Shown here piece after piece: positions 8,380-17,433 of a DNA stretch of 64,000 nucleotides. Positions within the stretch are counted from its first letter, which is position 1; each line of letters starts with the position of its first letter. The notes beneath the pieces are model-generated. The model was given only the letters and a program-made list of their open reading frames with translations. It had not been told where the DNA came from and made no database searches. A program made the position numbers and the translations under genes. This stretch comes from Verrucomicrobiales bacterium (GTDB lineage: Bacteria; Verrucomicrobiota; Verrucomicrobiae; Limisphaerales; UBA1100): assembly GCA_002721895.1 (NCBI GenBank), contig PBLV01000044.1, positions 55,340 to 119,339 on the forward strand. Direction: 5' to 3'.

Positions 8380-8531
8380 GTTTCTCCTAGGTTGAAGATT
8401 TGGGTTGTTGTTTTCCCTTACATCGAATTTAAGGGGCTCCTTCTTACAACAAAATATCATACTCATGCACGTCCGCAAGCCGCCCGCGCATTTTTGTCGC
8501 CATGCCTCCCACCGCGGCTACAATCCCGCGC

Positions 8532-9056
8532 ATGCCCACGCTCCCCATGCCTCTCATCACACGCGTCATCGGCGGCCTGCTCGTGGCTGTCGGGCTGCTC
8601 GGATTTTTCTACTCACGCGCCATCACCGCGCTGATCCCTTTCTTCATCGGTGCCCCCCTGCTCGGTTGCGGGTTGGCCGGACGGGAGGGAGACCTGCGCC
8701 GTCACTTCATGCATGCCGCCGCCGTGCTTTCGCTCATGGGCGCTTTGGGCGGCATTCTGGCCCTGGCCGCGTCACCCAGTTTCACCGAGGAAGAAGACCG
8801 GTCGACCATTGCCACACGCGTCAAAATCTCCACGCTCTCCAAAACTCTCATGGCCACCCTTTGCTCAGGCCATGTGGCGCTCTCCGTCTTGTCCTTCATC
8901 CTTGCCGCCCGCGCACGCCGCGAGGCGGAGGCCAGCACCAAGCTTGCCGAGGCGGAGAAAAAAGAGGACAACCCGGACGAATCCTCTCTAGACAAGGAAC
9001 AAGAGGAGTCAGACCCTGACGCAAGCGAGGATGAGTCACAAAACAAGGACGAATGA
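8532..9056 (+). CDS. Small integral membrane protein
   Basis: About 174 residues from the ATG at 8532; ATGs at 8502 and 8547 are possible and none has a clear ribosome site. Four hydrophobic segments are visible: ITRVIGGLLVAVGLLGF, ALIPFFIGAPLLGCGLA, AAAVLSLMGALGGILALAA and ATLCSGHVALSVLSFILAA. A cytoplasmic-looking helix (ARARREAEAS) and a very acidic C-terminal tail rich in E, D and S follow. No named family is recognised. It precedes a lipoprotein gene by 38 bases on the same strand. Confidence 0.65.
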   Translation: MPTLPMPLITRVIGGLLVAVGLLGFFYSRAITALIPFFIGAPLLGCGLAGREGDLRRHFMHAAAVLSLMGALGGILALAASPSFTEEEDRSTIATRVKISTLSKTLMATLCSGHVALSVLSFILAARARREAEASTKLAEAEKKEDNPDESSLDKEQEESDPDASEDESQNKDE

Positions 9057-9094
9057 ACCTTGCCGAGCTGGTCGCGCGCCCCTAGCCTGAGCCC

Positions 9095-9544
9095 ATGAAC
9101 AAACCCCGGATATTTCTCCTCGCCAGCCTGCTCCTGTTGGCCGCCTGTGCCACCGGCCCGGATACCCATTACCAGCGCGAAGGCGTCACCCTCCCCATGT
9201 CCGAGGTGCGTAATGCTTGGCTGGAAGAACTAGACCGTGCCAATCCCGACCTGCACGATGTCCTGCTCACCGCGCTCTTCCACAGCCGCCAACTGGGCAC
9301 GGAAATTTTCATCCTGAAAAGACGCGTCGGAGAAGGCGAAAACTCACACTTGGTTTACGGGGTCTCCCGGATCCGGGGTGGATCAGATAATCTGATGAGC
9401 GTCAATTATGCCACACGAGAATTTCTTTTCGACCATTTCACTCCCGAGGACGGCCCCACGCTGGAGGAAGTGCGCGACCATATGTTCACCCGGGAACGTA
9501 TCCGCTCCATCAAGCGTGATTTGGGCATTTTCGGCATCAAGTAG
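9095..9544 (+). CDS. Small lipoprotein of unknown function
   Basis: 149 residues. The signal peptide ends in lipobox LAAC (Cys near residue 18). The mature part has a helical start (MSEVRNAWLEELDRANPDLHDVL broken by turns) and then two beta-like stretches (TEIFILKRRVG and HLVYGVSRIRGG). It ends in a charged helix (FTRERIRSIKRDLGIFG). No catalytic residues stand out and no family is recognised. It lies between a small membrane protein and a VWA-domain protein on the same strand, and transcription with either is possible. Confidence 0.7.
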   Translation: MNKPRIFLLASLLLLAACATGPDTHYQREGVTLPMSEVRNAWLEELDRANPDLHDVLLTALFHSRQLGTEIFILKRRVGEGENSHLVYGVSRIRGGSDNLMSVNYATREFLFDHFTPEDGPTLEEVRDHMFTRERIRSIKRDLGIFGIK

Positions 9545-9580
9545 CGGGAGCAATCCGCCCGCCGCCACGTCCAATCAATA

Positions 9581-9594
9581 GGGCGCACGCGCCC
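9581..9594. repeat. Short perfect inverted repeat upstream of the VWA gene
   Basis: GGGCGC and GCGCCC are separated by AC, 30 bases before the VWA start codon. There is no T tract, so it is not a simple terminator. It could be an operator or chance in GC-rich DNA. Confidence 0.3.
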
Positions 9595-9623
9595 ACTGGC
9601 ATTCAACACGACAACTGAAGACG

Positions 9624-10772
9624 ATGAAAAAGACCGCCCTTCTCCTTTCCCTGTGCCTCGCCGCCATGGCGTGGGCCGAAGACAAGCCCAACGCCAAGGC
9701 CAAGAAACCGGCCAAGCAGCCGCGCATCGAGGTCTGCTTCGTGCTCGACACCACGGGCTCCATGAGCGGCCTCATCAACGGCGCCAAGCAAAAGATTTGG
9801 GCCATTGCCAACATGATGATCTCCGGCAAACCCAAGCCCGAGATTCATATTGGCCTCATCGGCTACCGCGACCGCGGCGATGCCTATGTCACCAAGACCT
9901 TCCCTCTCAGCAACGATATTGACGACATTTATGACAAGCTCATGGCCTTTAAGGCCGGCGGCGGCGGCGACACGCCCGAATCGGTCAACCAAGCCCTCCA
10001 CGAGGCCGTCCACAAAATGGAGTGGAGTGCCAATGACGATGTACTCAAGGTCATTTTCCTCGTTGGCGATGCCCCGCCTCACATGGACTACAAGCAGGAC
10101 ATCAAGTATCAGGTCACCTGCCAACAAGCCGCCAAGGCCAACATCATCATCAACACCATCCAGTGTGGCAAGATGGCCTCCACCACGCCGGTATGGAAGG
10201 AGATCGCCGCCAAGGCCGAGGGCAAGTTCAACCAAATTCTACAGGACGGCGGCGTGCTCGCCATGACCACACCGTTCGACAAGGACATCGCCGCCTGCAA
10301 CATCGCGCTGGGCAAAACCGTGACCGCCTACGGAGGCAGCCGGCTCCGCGCCCTGACCGCCACCAAGGTGACCAACGCCTCGCGCGCCACCCGGGAGTCC
10401 GCCGCTGACCGCCTGGCTTTCCTCGACAAGTCGAAGGAGTCCGAGAAATCGGCCGCCGAGGTCATCTCCGGCGGAGGCGACCTCATCAACCTGATCGCCA
10501 ACAAAAAACTGGACCTGAAGGACGTGGAGGAAAAGAAGCTACCCGAGAAAATCCGCAAGATGAAACCGAAGGAGCGCGAGGCCTATTTCAAGAAACAGGT
10601 TGAGGACCGAAAGAAAATTCAAGCCGACCTGGCCGTGCTCCTCAAAAAGCGGGATGCCTTCATCGCCAAGAAAAACGCGGAGTTGAAAAAGGAAGGCAAG
10701 CTCACCGGCTTTGACGGCCGCGTGCAGGATCTCATCCGCTCCCAAGCCGCCCCCAAGGGCATCGCTTACTAG
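9624..10772 (+). CDS. Secreted VWA-domain protein
   Basis: 382 residues. A signal peptide (MKKTALLLSLCLAAMAWA) is followed by a lysine-rich spacer and a von Willebrand A domain from about residue 34. Its metal-ion-dependent adhesion site begins DTTGSMS (42-48), with later residues GGGGDTPES and FLVGDAPPH consistent with the remaining loops. About 150 charged helical residues follow, rich in K and E. VWA domains bind partner proteins through Mg; the partner here is unknown. The stop codon overlaps that of the convergent rhamnulokinase gene through the palindrome CTAG (10769-10772). Confidence 0.88.
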   Translation: MKKTALLLSLCLAAMAWAEDKPNAKAKKPAKQPRIEVCFVLDTTGSMSGLINGAKQKIWAIANMMISGKPKPEIHIGLIGYRDRGDAYVTKTFPLSNDIDDIYDKLMAFKAGGGGDTPESVNQALHEAVHKMEWSANDDVLKVIFLVGDAPPHMDYKQDIKYQVTCQQAAKANIIINTIQCGKMASTTPVWKEIAAKAEGKFNQILQDGGVLAMTTPFDKDIAACNIALGKTVTAYGGSRLRALTATKVTNASRATRESAADRLAFLDKSKESEKSAAEVISGGGDLINLIANKKLDLKDVEEKKLPEKIRKMKPKEREAYFKKQVEDRKKIQADLAVLLKKRDAFIAKKNAELKKEGKLTGFDGRVQDLIRSQAAPKGIAY

Positions 10773-12226
10773 TCTGAAACCAAAGACTCAAACCGCTCCG
10801 CCGCAGCGGCCCAAGCTTGGCTCTCGGCGGGCTGAAAGCAGGTAACATCCATCGAGGCACCGACGGCCTCGCGGGCTGCGGCCAAGTCCGGCAGATCACC
10901 CAGCGCGATGGCTTGAACCAGGACATTACCCAAGGCCGTCGCCTCCACCGGCCCAGCCAAAACCTCCACGCCACAGGCGTTCGCAGTGAACTGGTTCAGC
11001 AAATCATTGCGACTGCCACCCCCCACGACATGGAGTCGCTGAATCCTACGGCCCGTCAACGATTCCGCCTCGCGCAATCTCCGGGAGTACAACAGAGCCA
11101 GACTTTCCAAGGCACAACGCACTACGGCCCCTGGAGTTTCCGGCGCGAATTGACCGGTTTCCCGGCAGAAATCCCTGATGGCCGAGGGCATGTGGCTGGG
11201 CTTGAAGAACCCTTCATCGCTGGGATCAATCAGCGCGGCGAACGGCTCCGCCTCGGAGGCTAGCCGCGTTAGGTCCGTATAATCCAACTCAAGGCCCTCG
11301 GCCGCCCATGCGCGACGGGACTCCGCCAGCAGCCACATGCCAATGCAGTTGCGCAGCAAACGCACCGTGTTGCCGTAACCAATCTCGTTGGTGAAATTTA
11401 ACGTGCGCGATTGTTCGTTGATGATCGGTGCCGGCAGTTCCACGCCGATGAGGCTCCATGTTCCAGAACTCAGGTAGGCCCAGTCCACGCCCGTCGCCGG
11501 CACGGCCACCACCGCGGAACCGGTGTCGTGGCTGCAACAGGCGATCACCTCAATTCCGCCCAAGCCGCTCTCGTCTGCCAACTCCGGCTTCAGCCGGCCC
11601 AGCCGCGTTCCCGGCTGGATCAACTCGGGAAAAATCTCGCATGGCCAACCCATGGCCTGCAGCAGCTTGCCCGACCAACCGCCCGTGCGCGGATTGTACA
11701 TCTGCGTCGTGCTCGCCAGAGACACCTCTGCCCGAGCCTCGCCGCTAAGGAGGTAGTTGAAACCGTCCCCCAAGGGAATGAACCGCGTCGCTTGTTCCAG
11801 CCGTTCGGGCGTTTCCGCAGCCAGTTGATTGAGGGTGTTGATGGGCATTTGTTGGATGCCCGTCTCCTCATAAATTTCCTCCCATGTCACCGCGTCCAGA
11901 ACGCGCTCCATGCCTCGTTGGTTGCGGCCATCGCGATAACTGAACGCCGGCTCCATGACCGCTCCATCGCGGCCCAGCAGCAGATAATCCAACCCCCATG
12001 CATCGCAACTGATGCTCTTGATTTCCACCCCACGCGCGGCCGCCATTTTCAGGCCTGCCCGCAATTCTCCGAACAAGCGATCCACCTCCCAGCATAACCC
12101 CAATTCCGTCTCCACCGGCCCATTGGGAAAGCGGTGCAGTTCCTCCAACTCCAACCGCCCATGGGCCAACGAGCCCAGCATCAGTCGGCCGCTCTCGGCG
12201 CCAAGATCACAGGCAAGGTAGTGCAT
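10769..12226 (-). CDS. rhaB: Rhamnulokinase-like FGGY sugar kinase
   Basis: 485 residues from the ATG at 12226 (MHYLACDLGAESGRL). An in-frame extension to 12283 would overlap the upstream esterase stop and lacks a recognisable start. The two FGGY actin-like lobes are present: the ATP/sugar site DLGAESGR at the N-terminus, the catalytic region CDAWGLDYLLL and the second phosphate loop in SHDTGSAVVAVP. The adenosine motif is VVGGGSRNDLLNQ. E-S-G-R in place of the usual D-G-T is typical of the RhaB subgroup, which phosphorylates L-rhamnulose. No other rhamnose genes are nearby, so the substrate is inferred from the family. Confidence 0.88.
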   Translation of the reverse strand: MHYLACDLGAESGRLMLGSLAHGRLELEELHRFPNGPVETELGLCWEVDRLFGELRAGLKMAAARGVEIKSISCDAWGLDYLLLGRDGAVMEPAFSYRDGRNQRGMERVLDAVTWEEIYEETGIQQMPINTLNQLAAETPERLEQATRFIPLGDGFNYLLSGEARAEVSLASTTQMYNPRTGGWSGKLLQAMGWPCEIFPELIQPGTRLGRLKPELADESGLGGIEVIACCSHDTGSAVVAVPATGVDWAYLSSGTWSLIGVELPAPIINEQSRTLNFTNEIGYGNTVRLLRNCIGMWLLAESRRAWAAEGLELDYTDLTRLASEAEPFAALIDPSDEGFFKPSHMPSAIRDFCRETGQFAPETPGAVVRCALESLALLYSRRLREAESLTGRRIQRLHVVGGGSRNDLLNQFTANACGVEVLAGPVEATALGNVLVQAIALGDLPDLAAAREAVGASMDVTCFQPAESQAWAAAAERFESLVSD

Positions 12227-12255
12227 GTGCGAAACCGCGGCGCCCCTCGGCAACC

Positions 12256-12996
12256 TTATTTTCGCTGGTGCTTTAAAAACCACTCGTACAACTCCGGGTT
12301 GTCGTAGGTGACAGTCCAGGAATCGTGGCGGGCCTTGGGGTAAAGAGTGAGCTTGGGGTTGGGGTGGCCGAATTTCTTGAGGGAGGCAATCATGCGCTCG
12401 CTTTCACCCGGCGGCACCACGGTGTCCCTGCCGCCGTGAAAGGCCCAAATGCCGAGGCTGCGCAGGGCAGCGCCCTTGGCCCCGGCAGCGTTGTAGGTCT
12501 TGATAAAATTGCCCCCGCCACAAATGGGGGCGATGGCGGCAAATCGATCGCACTGCTTGATGCCCCAACTCCAAGACCCGTAGCCCCCCATGCTCAAGCC
12601 GGTCAGGTAAAGGCGGGTGGTGTCGATGCGATGTTTCTTCAACAGATCATCCAGCATGGCGTCCAGGGTTTGCGTATCCCAGACTTGGCCACGCGGGCAC
12701 TGTGGGGAAACCACAATGAAAGGAAAATGTCGGCCTTTCTCGATGAGCTTGGGCGGGCCGTGGACTTTCACGCGCTCAATATTGTCGCCCCGCTCACCGG
12801 CACCATGGAGAAAGATGAGCAACGGCCACTGGGTCTCTTTGTCGGCATCATATTTCTCCGGCAGGTAGAGGAGATACTCGATGCTGAGGTTACGGCGGTT
12901 TTCGCTCTCAAAGGTGACCTTGGTTTGCATGGGTGGCTTGGCGGCAAGTCCCAGCACGCCGCAAAACGCGGCGAGGATAAGAAGGGTTCTTGGCAT
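12256..12996 (-). CDS. Secreted alpha/beta hydrolase (feruloyl-esterase-like)
   Basis: 246 residues with a signal peptide ending near AKA/KPP. The hydrolase fold shows the oxyanion strand LLIFLHGAGERGDN, nucleophile elbow GLSMGGYGS with Ser135, an Asp in FHGGRDTVVPP and a terminal His in KARHDSW, so the Ser-Asp-His triad is complete. The family includes secreted phospholipase/carboxylesterase and feruloyl or acetyl-xylan esterases that de-esterify plant polysaccharides. It lies 29 bases upstream of the rhamnulokinase start on the same strand, so a joint role in carbohydrate use is possible. The substrate is not shown. Confidence 0.88.
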   Translation of the reverse strand: MPRTLLILAAFCGVLGLAAKPPMQTKVTFESENRRNLSIEYLLYLPEKYDADKETQWPLLIFLHGAGERGDNIERVKVHGPPKLIEKGRHFPFIVVSPQCPRGQVWDTQTLDAMLDDLLKKHRIDTTRLYLTGLSMGGYGSWSWGIKQCDRFAAIAPICGGGNFIKTYNAAGAKGAALRSLGIWAFHGGRDTVVPPGESERMIASLKKFGHPNPKLTLYPKARHDSWTVTYDNPELYEWFLKHQRK

Positions 12997-13026
12997 GCCG
13001 AAGTGTCCCGGCGGAATGGCGGAGGG

Positions 13027-13497
13027 TCAAGGCACGAGTCCGTGCATGGCAGGAATGCCGGGAACACGATAAAACGGCTGGGTTTCCTGACGAAAGACGG
13101 GGTTGCCGGCGGGATCCACGAGGGTGGACCGAACGGAGAAATTGGCGTGGTCCCATTGCCGGGTACGCCATTGGTTGCGAAAGAGGCCGCCGAAAAGAGG
13201 CACCGTGCTGAGATAAGGCACCCGCTGGCCACCGAAGGCGTTGTAACTCCGGGTGTAGCTTGCGACGTTAAGGGGAACCCCATTCCATGTCTGGAACTGC
13301 GAACGCACGCCGAGGTTGCCCCGGCGCGAGGGCAACATCATTCGCGAAGGCGCCACCCAGGACCAGTTGGCGCCAACGGTCATGTCGATGGTGTGCAAGT
13401 TGGGGTGCACGTAGGGGACGGCGGAAAACTGGATCTGCTGCGCCGACACGGCAACAGCCCAAGCCATCATGGCAACAGCGACAAACGGCTTTCTCAT
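13027..13497 (-). CDS. Exported mini protein resembling a secretin C-terminal domain
   Basis: 156 residues with a signal peptide cut near AVSA/QQ. The middle reads like the last strands of a type II/III secretin: AVPYVHPNLHTIDMTVGA corresponds to the usual outer-membrane beta strand, and VPYLSTVPLFGGLFRNQ to the conserved VPxLGDIPxLGxLF turn. The N-domains that a real secretin needs are absent and the whole gene is intact, so this is not a fragment of a larger open frame here. It may be a divergent pilotin-like or surface protein. Similarity is by eye only. It is followed by the esterase gene 30 bases later. Confidence 0.6.
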   Translation of the reverse strand: MRKPFVAVAMMAWAVAVSAQQIQFSAVPYVHPNLHTIDMTVGANWSWVAPSRMMLPSRRGNLGVRSQFQTWNGVPLNVASYTRSYNAFGGQRVPYLSTVPLFGGLFRNQWRTRQWDHANFSVRSTLVDPAGNPVFRQETQPFYRVPGIPAMHGLVP

Positions 13498-13577
13498 GGC
13501 TCGAACAACCTAGCATGGAGGATGAACGGACGCAACCGCGCTTGAGCGCAGCTTGCCGGGCGGGTTACAACCGCGGC

Positions 13578-14567
13578 ATGAAATGCTTTGTCACCGGTGC
13601 CTCAGGCTTCGTGGGGGCCAATCTGGTCCACGCCCTGAATGCGCAGGGGCACGAGGTGCGCGCGCTGCTGCGGGAAAACAGCGATCGACGGGGCCTGCAG
13701 GGGGCAGAGTATGAGGCCGTGTCGGGCGATTTGGAGGACAAGACGGCGCTGGAGCGTGGCATGGCTGGTTGCGAATGGTGCTTTCACGTGGCGGCGAGCT
13801 ATCACTTGTGGTTGCCGAATTACGCGCCGATGTACGCAGCCAACGTAGACGGCACGCGCAACGTGCTGGAGGCAGCCGGCGCGGCGGGCTGTGAGCGAAT
13901 TGTCTACACCAGCACAGTGGGCTGCATTGGGCTGCCGCGCGGGACAACGCCCACCAACGAAACCACGCCGGTATCCGAGGAGCAGATGAGCAACCATTAC
14001 AAAATCTCCAAGTGGCGGGCCGAAGTGGTGGCCCAGGAGTTGGCGGAACGGTTGCCAGTGGTGATTGTAAACCCCAGCGCCCCCATCGGGCCACGTGATG
14101 TGAAGCCGACGCCCACGGGCAAGGTGATCGTGGATTATTTAAAGGGTGCCATGCCCGCCTATCTCGACACCGGTCTGAACTGGGTGCATGTGCGCGACGT
14201 AGCCAAGGGACACATCCTCGCGGCGGAAAAGGGCCGTGTGGGCGAGCGCTACATCCTGGGCCATGCGGAAGGCAACCTGACCATGGCGGAGGCCTTTGCG
14301 TTGCTGGAGAAAATCACCAGCGTGCCCGCGCCGAGAATGCGTGTGCCCTACACCGTGGCGTGGATGGCGGCAGTGGTCGATGAGGGAATCAGCCAACTCA
14401 CGCGCCGCCCCCCCAAGGCGCCGCTGGCGGGGGTGCGCATGGCGCGCTACAAGATGTTCTTCGATCCGGCCAAGGCCATCACCGAACTGGGCCTGCCGCA
14501 GACACCTCCGGCGGAGGCGCTGGCCGACGCGGTGGCGTGGTTCAAAAAACACGGTTATGCGCCCTAA
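13578..14567 (+). CDS. hpnA: NAD-dependent epimerase/dehydratase, HpnA-like
   Basis: 329 residues from the ATG at 13578, which directly starts the Rossmann fold (MKCFVTGASGFVGANL). The dinucleotide motif GASGFVG (7-13) and catalytic Tyr141-Lys145 (YKISK) mark an extended short-chain dehydrogenase. The length and the segments VDGTRNVLEAA and VNPSAPIGPRDVKPTPTG match the hopanoid-associated sugar epimerase HpnA, close to dihydroflavonol reductases. No squalene or hopanoid genes are in the window, so the hopanoid role is inferred from the subfamily. A promoter for the next operon starts 8 bases after its stop codon. Confidence 0.8.
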   Translation: MKCFVTGASGFVGANLVHALNAQGHEVRALLRENSDRRGLQGAEYEAVSGDLEDKTALERGMAGCEWCFHVAASYHLWLPNYAPMYAANVDGTRNVLEAAGAAGCERIVYTSTVGCIGLPRGTTPTNETTPVSEEQMSNHYKISKWRAEVVAQELAERLPVVIVNPSAPIGPRDVKPTPTGKVIVDYLKGAMPAYLDTGLNWVHVRDVAKGHILAAEKGRVGERYILGHAEGNLTMAEAFALLEKITSVPAPRMRVPYTVAWMAAVVDEGISQLTRRPPKAPLAGVRMARYKMFFDPAKAITELGLPQTPPAEALADAVAWFKKHGYAP

Positions 14568-14574
14568 TCGCCCA

Positions 14575-14602
14575 TTGACACGAAAAATGAGACTGGTATG
14601 CT
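14575..14602 (+). promoter_or_regulatory. Sigma-70-type promoter of the rpmH operon
   Basis: TTGACA (14575-14580), a 16-base spacer and TATGCT (14597-14602) precede rpmH by 57 bases. The -35 is perfect and the -10 has 4 of 6 consensus bases. Position and context support a strong housekeeping promoter. Confidence 0.65.
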
Positions 14603-14659
14603 CCCGCGTTCCGTCTCCCCGGGAGAGGCTTTTGAGCTGAAAAACAACGATTTTTTGAG

Positions 14660-14797
14660 ATGAAACGCACCTATCAACCCTCGGTCATCAAGCGGGCGCG
14701 CCGCCTTGGTTTCCGCGCGCGCATGGCCACCAAGGGGGGCCGTACCGTCATTGCCCGCCGCCGCAAGAAGGGCCGAGCCCGCCTGACGCCGGTATAA
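14660..14797 (+). CDS. rpmH: Ribosomal protein L34
   Basis: A 45-residue gene: [18 protein letters not shown], then [20 protein letters not shown] and the tail ARLTPV. The start MKRTYQPS, the RxxGFRxRM core and the arginine/lysine-rich end are diagnostic of the 50S protein L34, at its usual length. It is followed by rnpA after 4 bases, the universal bacterial arrangement, and is preceded by a good promoter. Confidence 0.97.
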   Translation: MKRTYQPSVIKRARRLGFRARMATKGGRTVIARRRKKGRARLTPV

Positions 14798-14801
14798 AAC
14801 C

Positions 14802-15176
14802 ATGCCCGGCCCCGCGCCCAAGCTGCGGCTGAAGCGCGCCATGCGAATCAGGCAACGGCGCGACTTTGCCCGGCTGCGGCAGGAAGGCCAAAAGCTGGCC
14901 ACCCCTTCAATGGTCCTCAACTGGCAGGAAGCTCCCGGCAACGCAATTCCCCGCATGGCGGTTATCACCACTAAGAAACTAGGCCCGGCCGTTGTTCGCG
15001 CACGCGCGCGACGGTTGTTGCGCGAATGTTTCCGGCTGCATCAGCGTGCCTTGCGGGTGCCGGTGGATCTGGTGTTGGTAGCGCGCCGCGGTTTGCTGGG
15101 TGCGAAACTGGCGGAGGTGGAGGCGGACTACCTGACCGCGCTGCGCCGCGCCAATCTTTTAAAGGGGGCCGCATGA
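14802..15176 (+). CDS. rnpA: Ribonuclease P protein component
   Basis: 124 residues, slightly long because of a 12-residue N-terminal extension ([12 protein letters not shown]). The family core is visible: [15 protein letters not shown], the beta strand [11 protein letters not shown], and the RNR-like arginine helix [14 protein letters not shown]. The C-terminal [10 protein letters not shown] strand is also present. The protein binds the P RNA and helps mature tRNA 5' ends. Its stop overlaps the yidD start as ATGA. The rnpB RNA gene is not recognised in this window. Confidence 0.95.
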   Translation: MPGPAPKLRLKRAMRIRQRRDFARLRQEGQKLATPSMVLNWQEAPGNAIPRMAVITTKKLGPAVVRARARRLLRECFRLHQRALRVPVDLVLVARRGLLGAKLAEVEADYLTALRRANLLKGAA

Positions 15177-15454
15177 ACCCGCTCCAGTTCCTGCTCGTGG
15201 CGCTCATCCGCCTTTATCAACTGACCCTCTCTCCAGTGCTGGCGGTCTTGTGTCCGGGCGGCATCTGCCGGTTCACCCCCAGTTGCTCGCAATACGGGCT
15301 AGAGGCGGTCAAGAACCACGGCGCATTTCGTGGCACATGGATGACCTTGAGGCGGCTGTCCCGCTGTCATCCCTGGGGCGGTTGCGGGCATGATCCCGTG
15401 CCACCGCGCAAATCCTTTTCCCCATTCCCGGTCCCCAACGGGCCGCGCCATTAA
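15173..15454 (+). CDS. yidD: Membrane protein insertion efficiency factor YidD
   Basis: 93 residues starting at the ATG that overlaps the rnpA stop (15173-15176). Signatures: [14 protein letters not shown], the cysteine-containing [14 protein letters not shown] and [19 protein letters not shown]. This small amphipathic protein associates with the inner membrane and helps YidC-dependent insertion. It sits between rnpA and yidC as in most bacteria. The frame is open further upstream, but that part is antisense or out-of-frame shadow of rnpA. Confidence 0.95.
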   Translation: MNPLQFLLVALIRLYQLTLSPVLAVLCPGGICRFTPSCSQYGLEAVKNHGAFRGTWMTLRRLSRCHPWGGCGHDPVPPRKSFSPFPVPNGPRH

Positions 15455-15460
15455 AGACTC

Positions 15461-17431
15461 ATGGATCGCAAAGGCATTTTTATCCTCGTGGGCGCGGTGC
15501 TCCTGATGTTCCTGTGGCCCGCACTGGTGGACAAGGTGATCCCGCCACCACCGGGGACGGCCCCGTTTGATAACAACGGCACGCTGGGCAACGCCACGGT
15601 GAATACCAACACCGCGCCGGTGACGCCGCCCGCCGCCGGTAATGCTACCGCGTCCGAAGGCAACGGTACGGTGCCTGAGGGTAATGGCACTGCGCCGGAA
15701 AACAACGGAACCGTCGTCCAGCCCGTGCCGCGGCCAGTCCTCCAGCCCCAAGCACCCGAAACCCTCCGTTCATTCAAGGGAGAAGACGCAGAGTACATTT
15801 TCACTTCACGTGGCGGGGGCATTAAGGAAGTGCGCCTAAATGAGCACCCCATCGACACCGGCGGCTTGAACCCCAATGGAAATGAGGTGCCGGAAGACAA
15901 CCGCGTGGCGTTGAACCACGGGGCACCCCTGCCGGTTTTCGCCCTCTGGGGAACCAACCAATTGTTGTCCCTGACCGGCATGGAATCCTACGACTTGGAA
16001 GCCATCCCCGGGGATGACGGGCCAGCAGGTTTCCGGGCCATCCATATGCACAAGGCGTCCGGCCTGAAAATCGTCAAGGAGTTCCGACCCGGCGCCGGCT
16101 TTGAGATGACCAACGTGGTGCTTCGGATTGAGAATCATTCCACCAATCAAGTCGTGCTGCCGTCGCTCCACATCGGCTTGGGCACGTCCACCCCGGCGGG
16201 CATGGGCAAGATGTCCGACCCCATGTATCACGGCACCTTCTGGTTTGATGGCACAACCGACACCCACTGGGAAATGGGCGACTTTGCCAACAGCACTCTG
16301 GGCTGTTTCCCCGGCACGCCCATCGAGCAGTTCACCGCCGGCAACCGAAACGTGAAATGGGCAGCGGTGCACAACCAGTTTTACACCCTCATCGGCATGG
16401 TACCCAATGGCGTGCAGTTGCCCGACACGGTGACGGCGCGCAACATCGACCACGGCCCGGAAGCGACCATCGAGGAAAGGGCGCAAAACCGTTACCTCGT
16501 CAGCGTCAATTACCGCAATGACGGCATCGTGCTGCCCGCGAAGCAGGGCGAAAACTACTCCCAATGGCTGATCCAGCTCGACCTGTACGCTGGCCCCAAA
16601 GAATACAACCAGCTGGAGAAACTTAGTCGCGACAAAGGCGTCAATCAAGTAGACCGCGTGATGGATCTCGGCGGCTTCTTTGGCTTCTTCTCCAAGGTGC
16701 TGCTGCTCTCCATGAACGCGCTACACGGCTGGGGCTGTTCCTACGCCATTGCTATCATCATCATCACCATTATCGTCAAAGCCATCTTCTGGCCGCTCAC
16801 CGGCATCAGTACCCGCTCCATGAAACGTATGGGCAAGCTCCAGCCGCAGATGAAAGCCCTGCAGGAGCGCTACAAGGACGATCCCCAGAAGATGAACCAG
16901 AAACTCATGGCGTTCATGAAGGAGCACAAGGTGAACCCCATGGCTGGCTGCCTGCCCATGCTTATCCAGATTCCCGTTTTCTTCGGGTTCTTCTTCATGA
17001 TCCGCACCGCAGTCGAACTGCGCGGCGAGGATTTTCTCTGGATCGCCGACCTATCGCAACCGGACACGGTGTTCATTATTCCGGGTATCAACTTTATCCC
17101 CTTCTTCAGCACTGCCGCAGGACTGCCAGTCAACCCCATGCCCATCCTCATGGGTATCACCATGCTTATTCAGGCGCGCATCACCCCCACTTCCCCCGGC
17201 GCCGATGAAATGCAAGCCAAGATGATGAAGTACCTGCCCATGATCTTCATCCTGTTCCTCTACAATTTCTCCGCGGGCCTGACACTCTACTGGACCGTCC
17301 AGAATGTCCTGTCCATTGCGCAAACGCACATGACCAAGGACGAGGACGATACGGACACCGGCGACGCCAACGCCGCCGCCAAGCCCGCGGCCAAACCCAT
17401 CGAACGCAAACCCAGAAAGAAAAGACGTTGA
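15461..17431 (+). CDS. yidC: Membrane protein insertase YidC
   Basis: 656 residues, type 1 (Gram-negative) YidC. An N-terminal membrane helix (about 5-25) is followed by a low-complexity linker of N, G, T and P. It holds repeated NGT-type motifs (about 38-85). A large periplasmic beta-sandwich domain runs to about 395. The conserved insertase core with about five helices ends in a lysine/arginine-rich tail (KPIERKPRKKRR), which usually contacts ribosomes. An Arg in the first core helix region (GISTRSMKRMGKLQPQMKAL) marks the cytoplasmic hairpin. The gene follows yidD by 6 bases and precedes khpB by 2 bases. Confidence 0.96.
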   Translation: MDRKGIFILVGAVLLMFLWPALVDKVIPPPPGTAPFDNNGTLGNATVNTNTAPVTPPAAGNATASEGNGTVPEGNGTAPENNGTVVQPVPRPVLQPQAPETLRSFKGEDAEYIFTSRGGGIKEVRLNEHPIDTGGLNPNGNEVPEDNRVALNHGAPLPVFALWGTNQLLSLTGMESYDLEAIPGDDGPAGFRAIHMHKASGLKIVKEFRPGAGFEMTNVVLRIENHSTNQVVLPSLHIGLGTSTPAGMGKMSDPMYHGTFWFDGTTDTHWEMGDFANSTLGCFPGTPIEQFTAGNRNVKWAAVHNQFYTLIGMVPNGVQLPDTVTARNIDHGPEATIEERAQNRYLVSVNYRNDGIVLPAKQGENYSQWLIQLDLYAGPKEYNQLEKLSRDKGVNQVDRVMDLGGFFGFFSKVLLLSMNALHGWGCSYAIAIIIITIIVKAIFWPLTGISTRSMKRMGKLQPQMKALQERYKDDPQKMNQKLMAFMKEHKVNPMAGCLPMLIQIPVFFGFFFMIRTAVELRGEDFLWIADLSQPDTVFIIPGINFIPFFSTAAGLPVNPMPILMGITMLIQARITPTSPGADEMQAKMMKYLPMIFILFLYNFSAGLTLYWTVQNVLSIAQTHMTKDEDDTDTGDANAAAKPAAKPIERKPRKKRR

Positions 17432-17433
17432 TT

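Noticed and set aside
12325..13545. Long open frame on the plus strand (406 codons) opposite the esterase and mini secretin-like genes
   Set aside because: It is antisense to two genes with signal peptides and family motifs, has low-complexity H/G/A-rich content and no recognisable domain.
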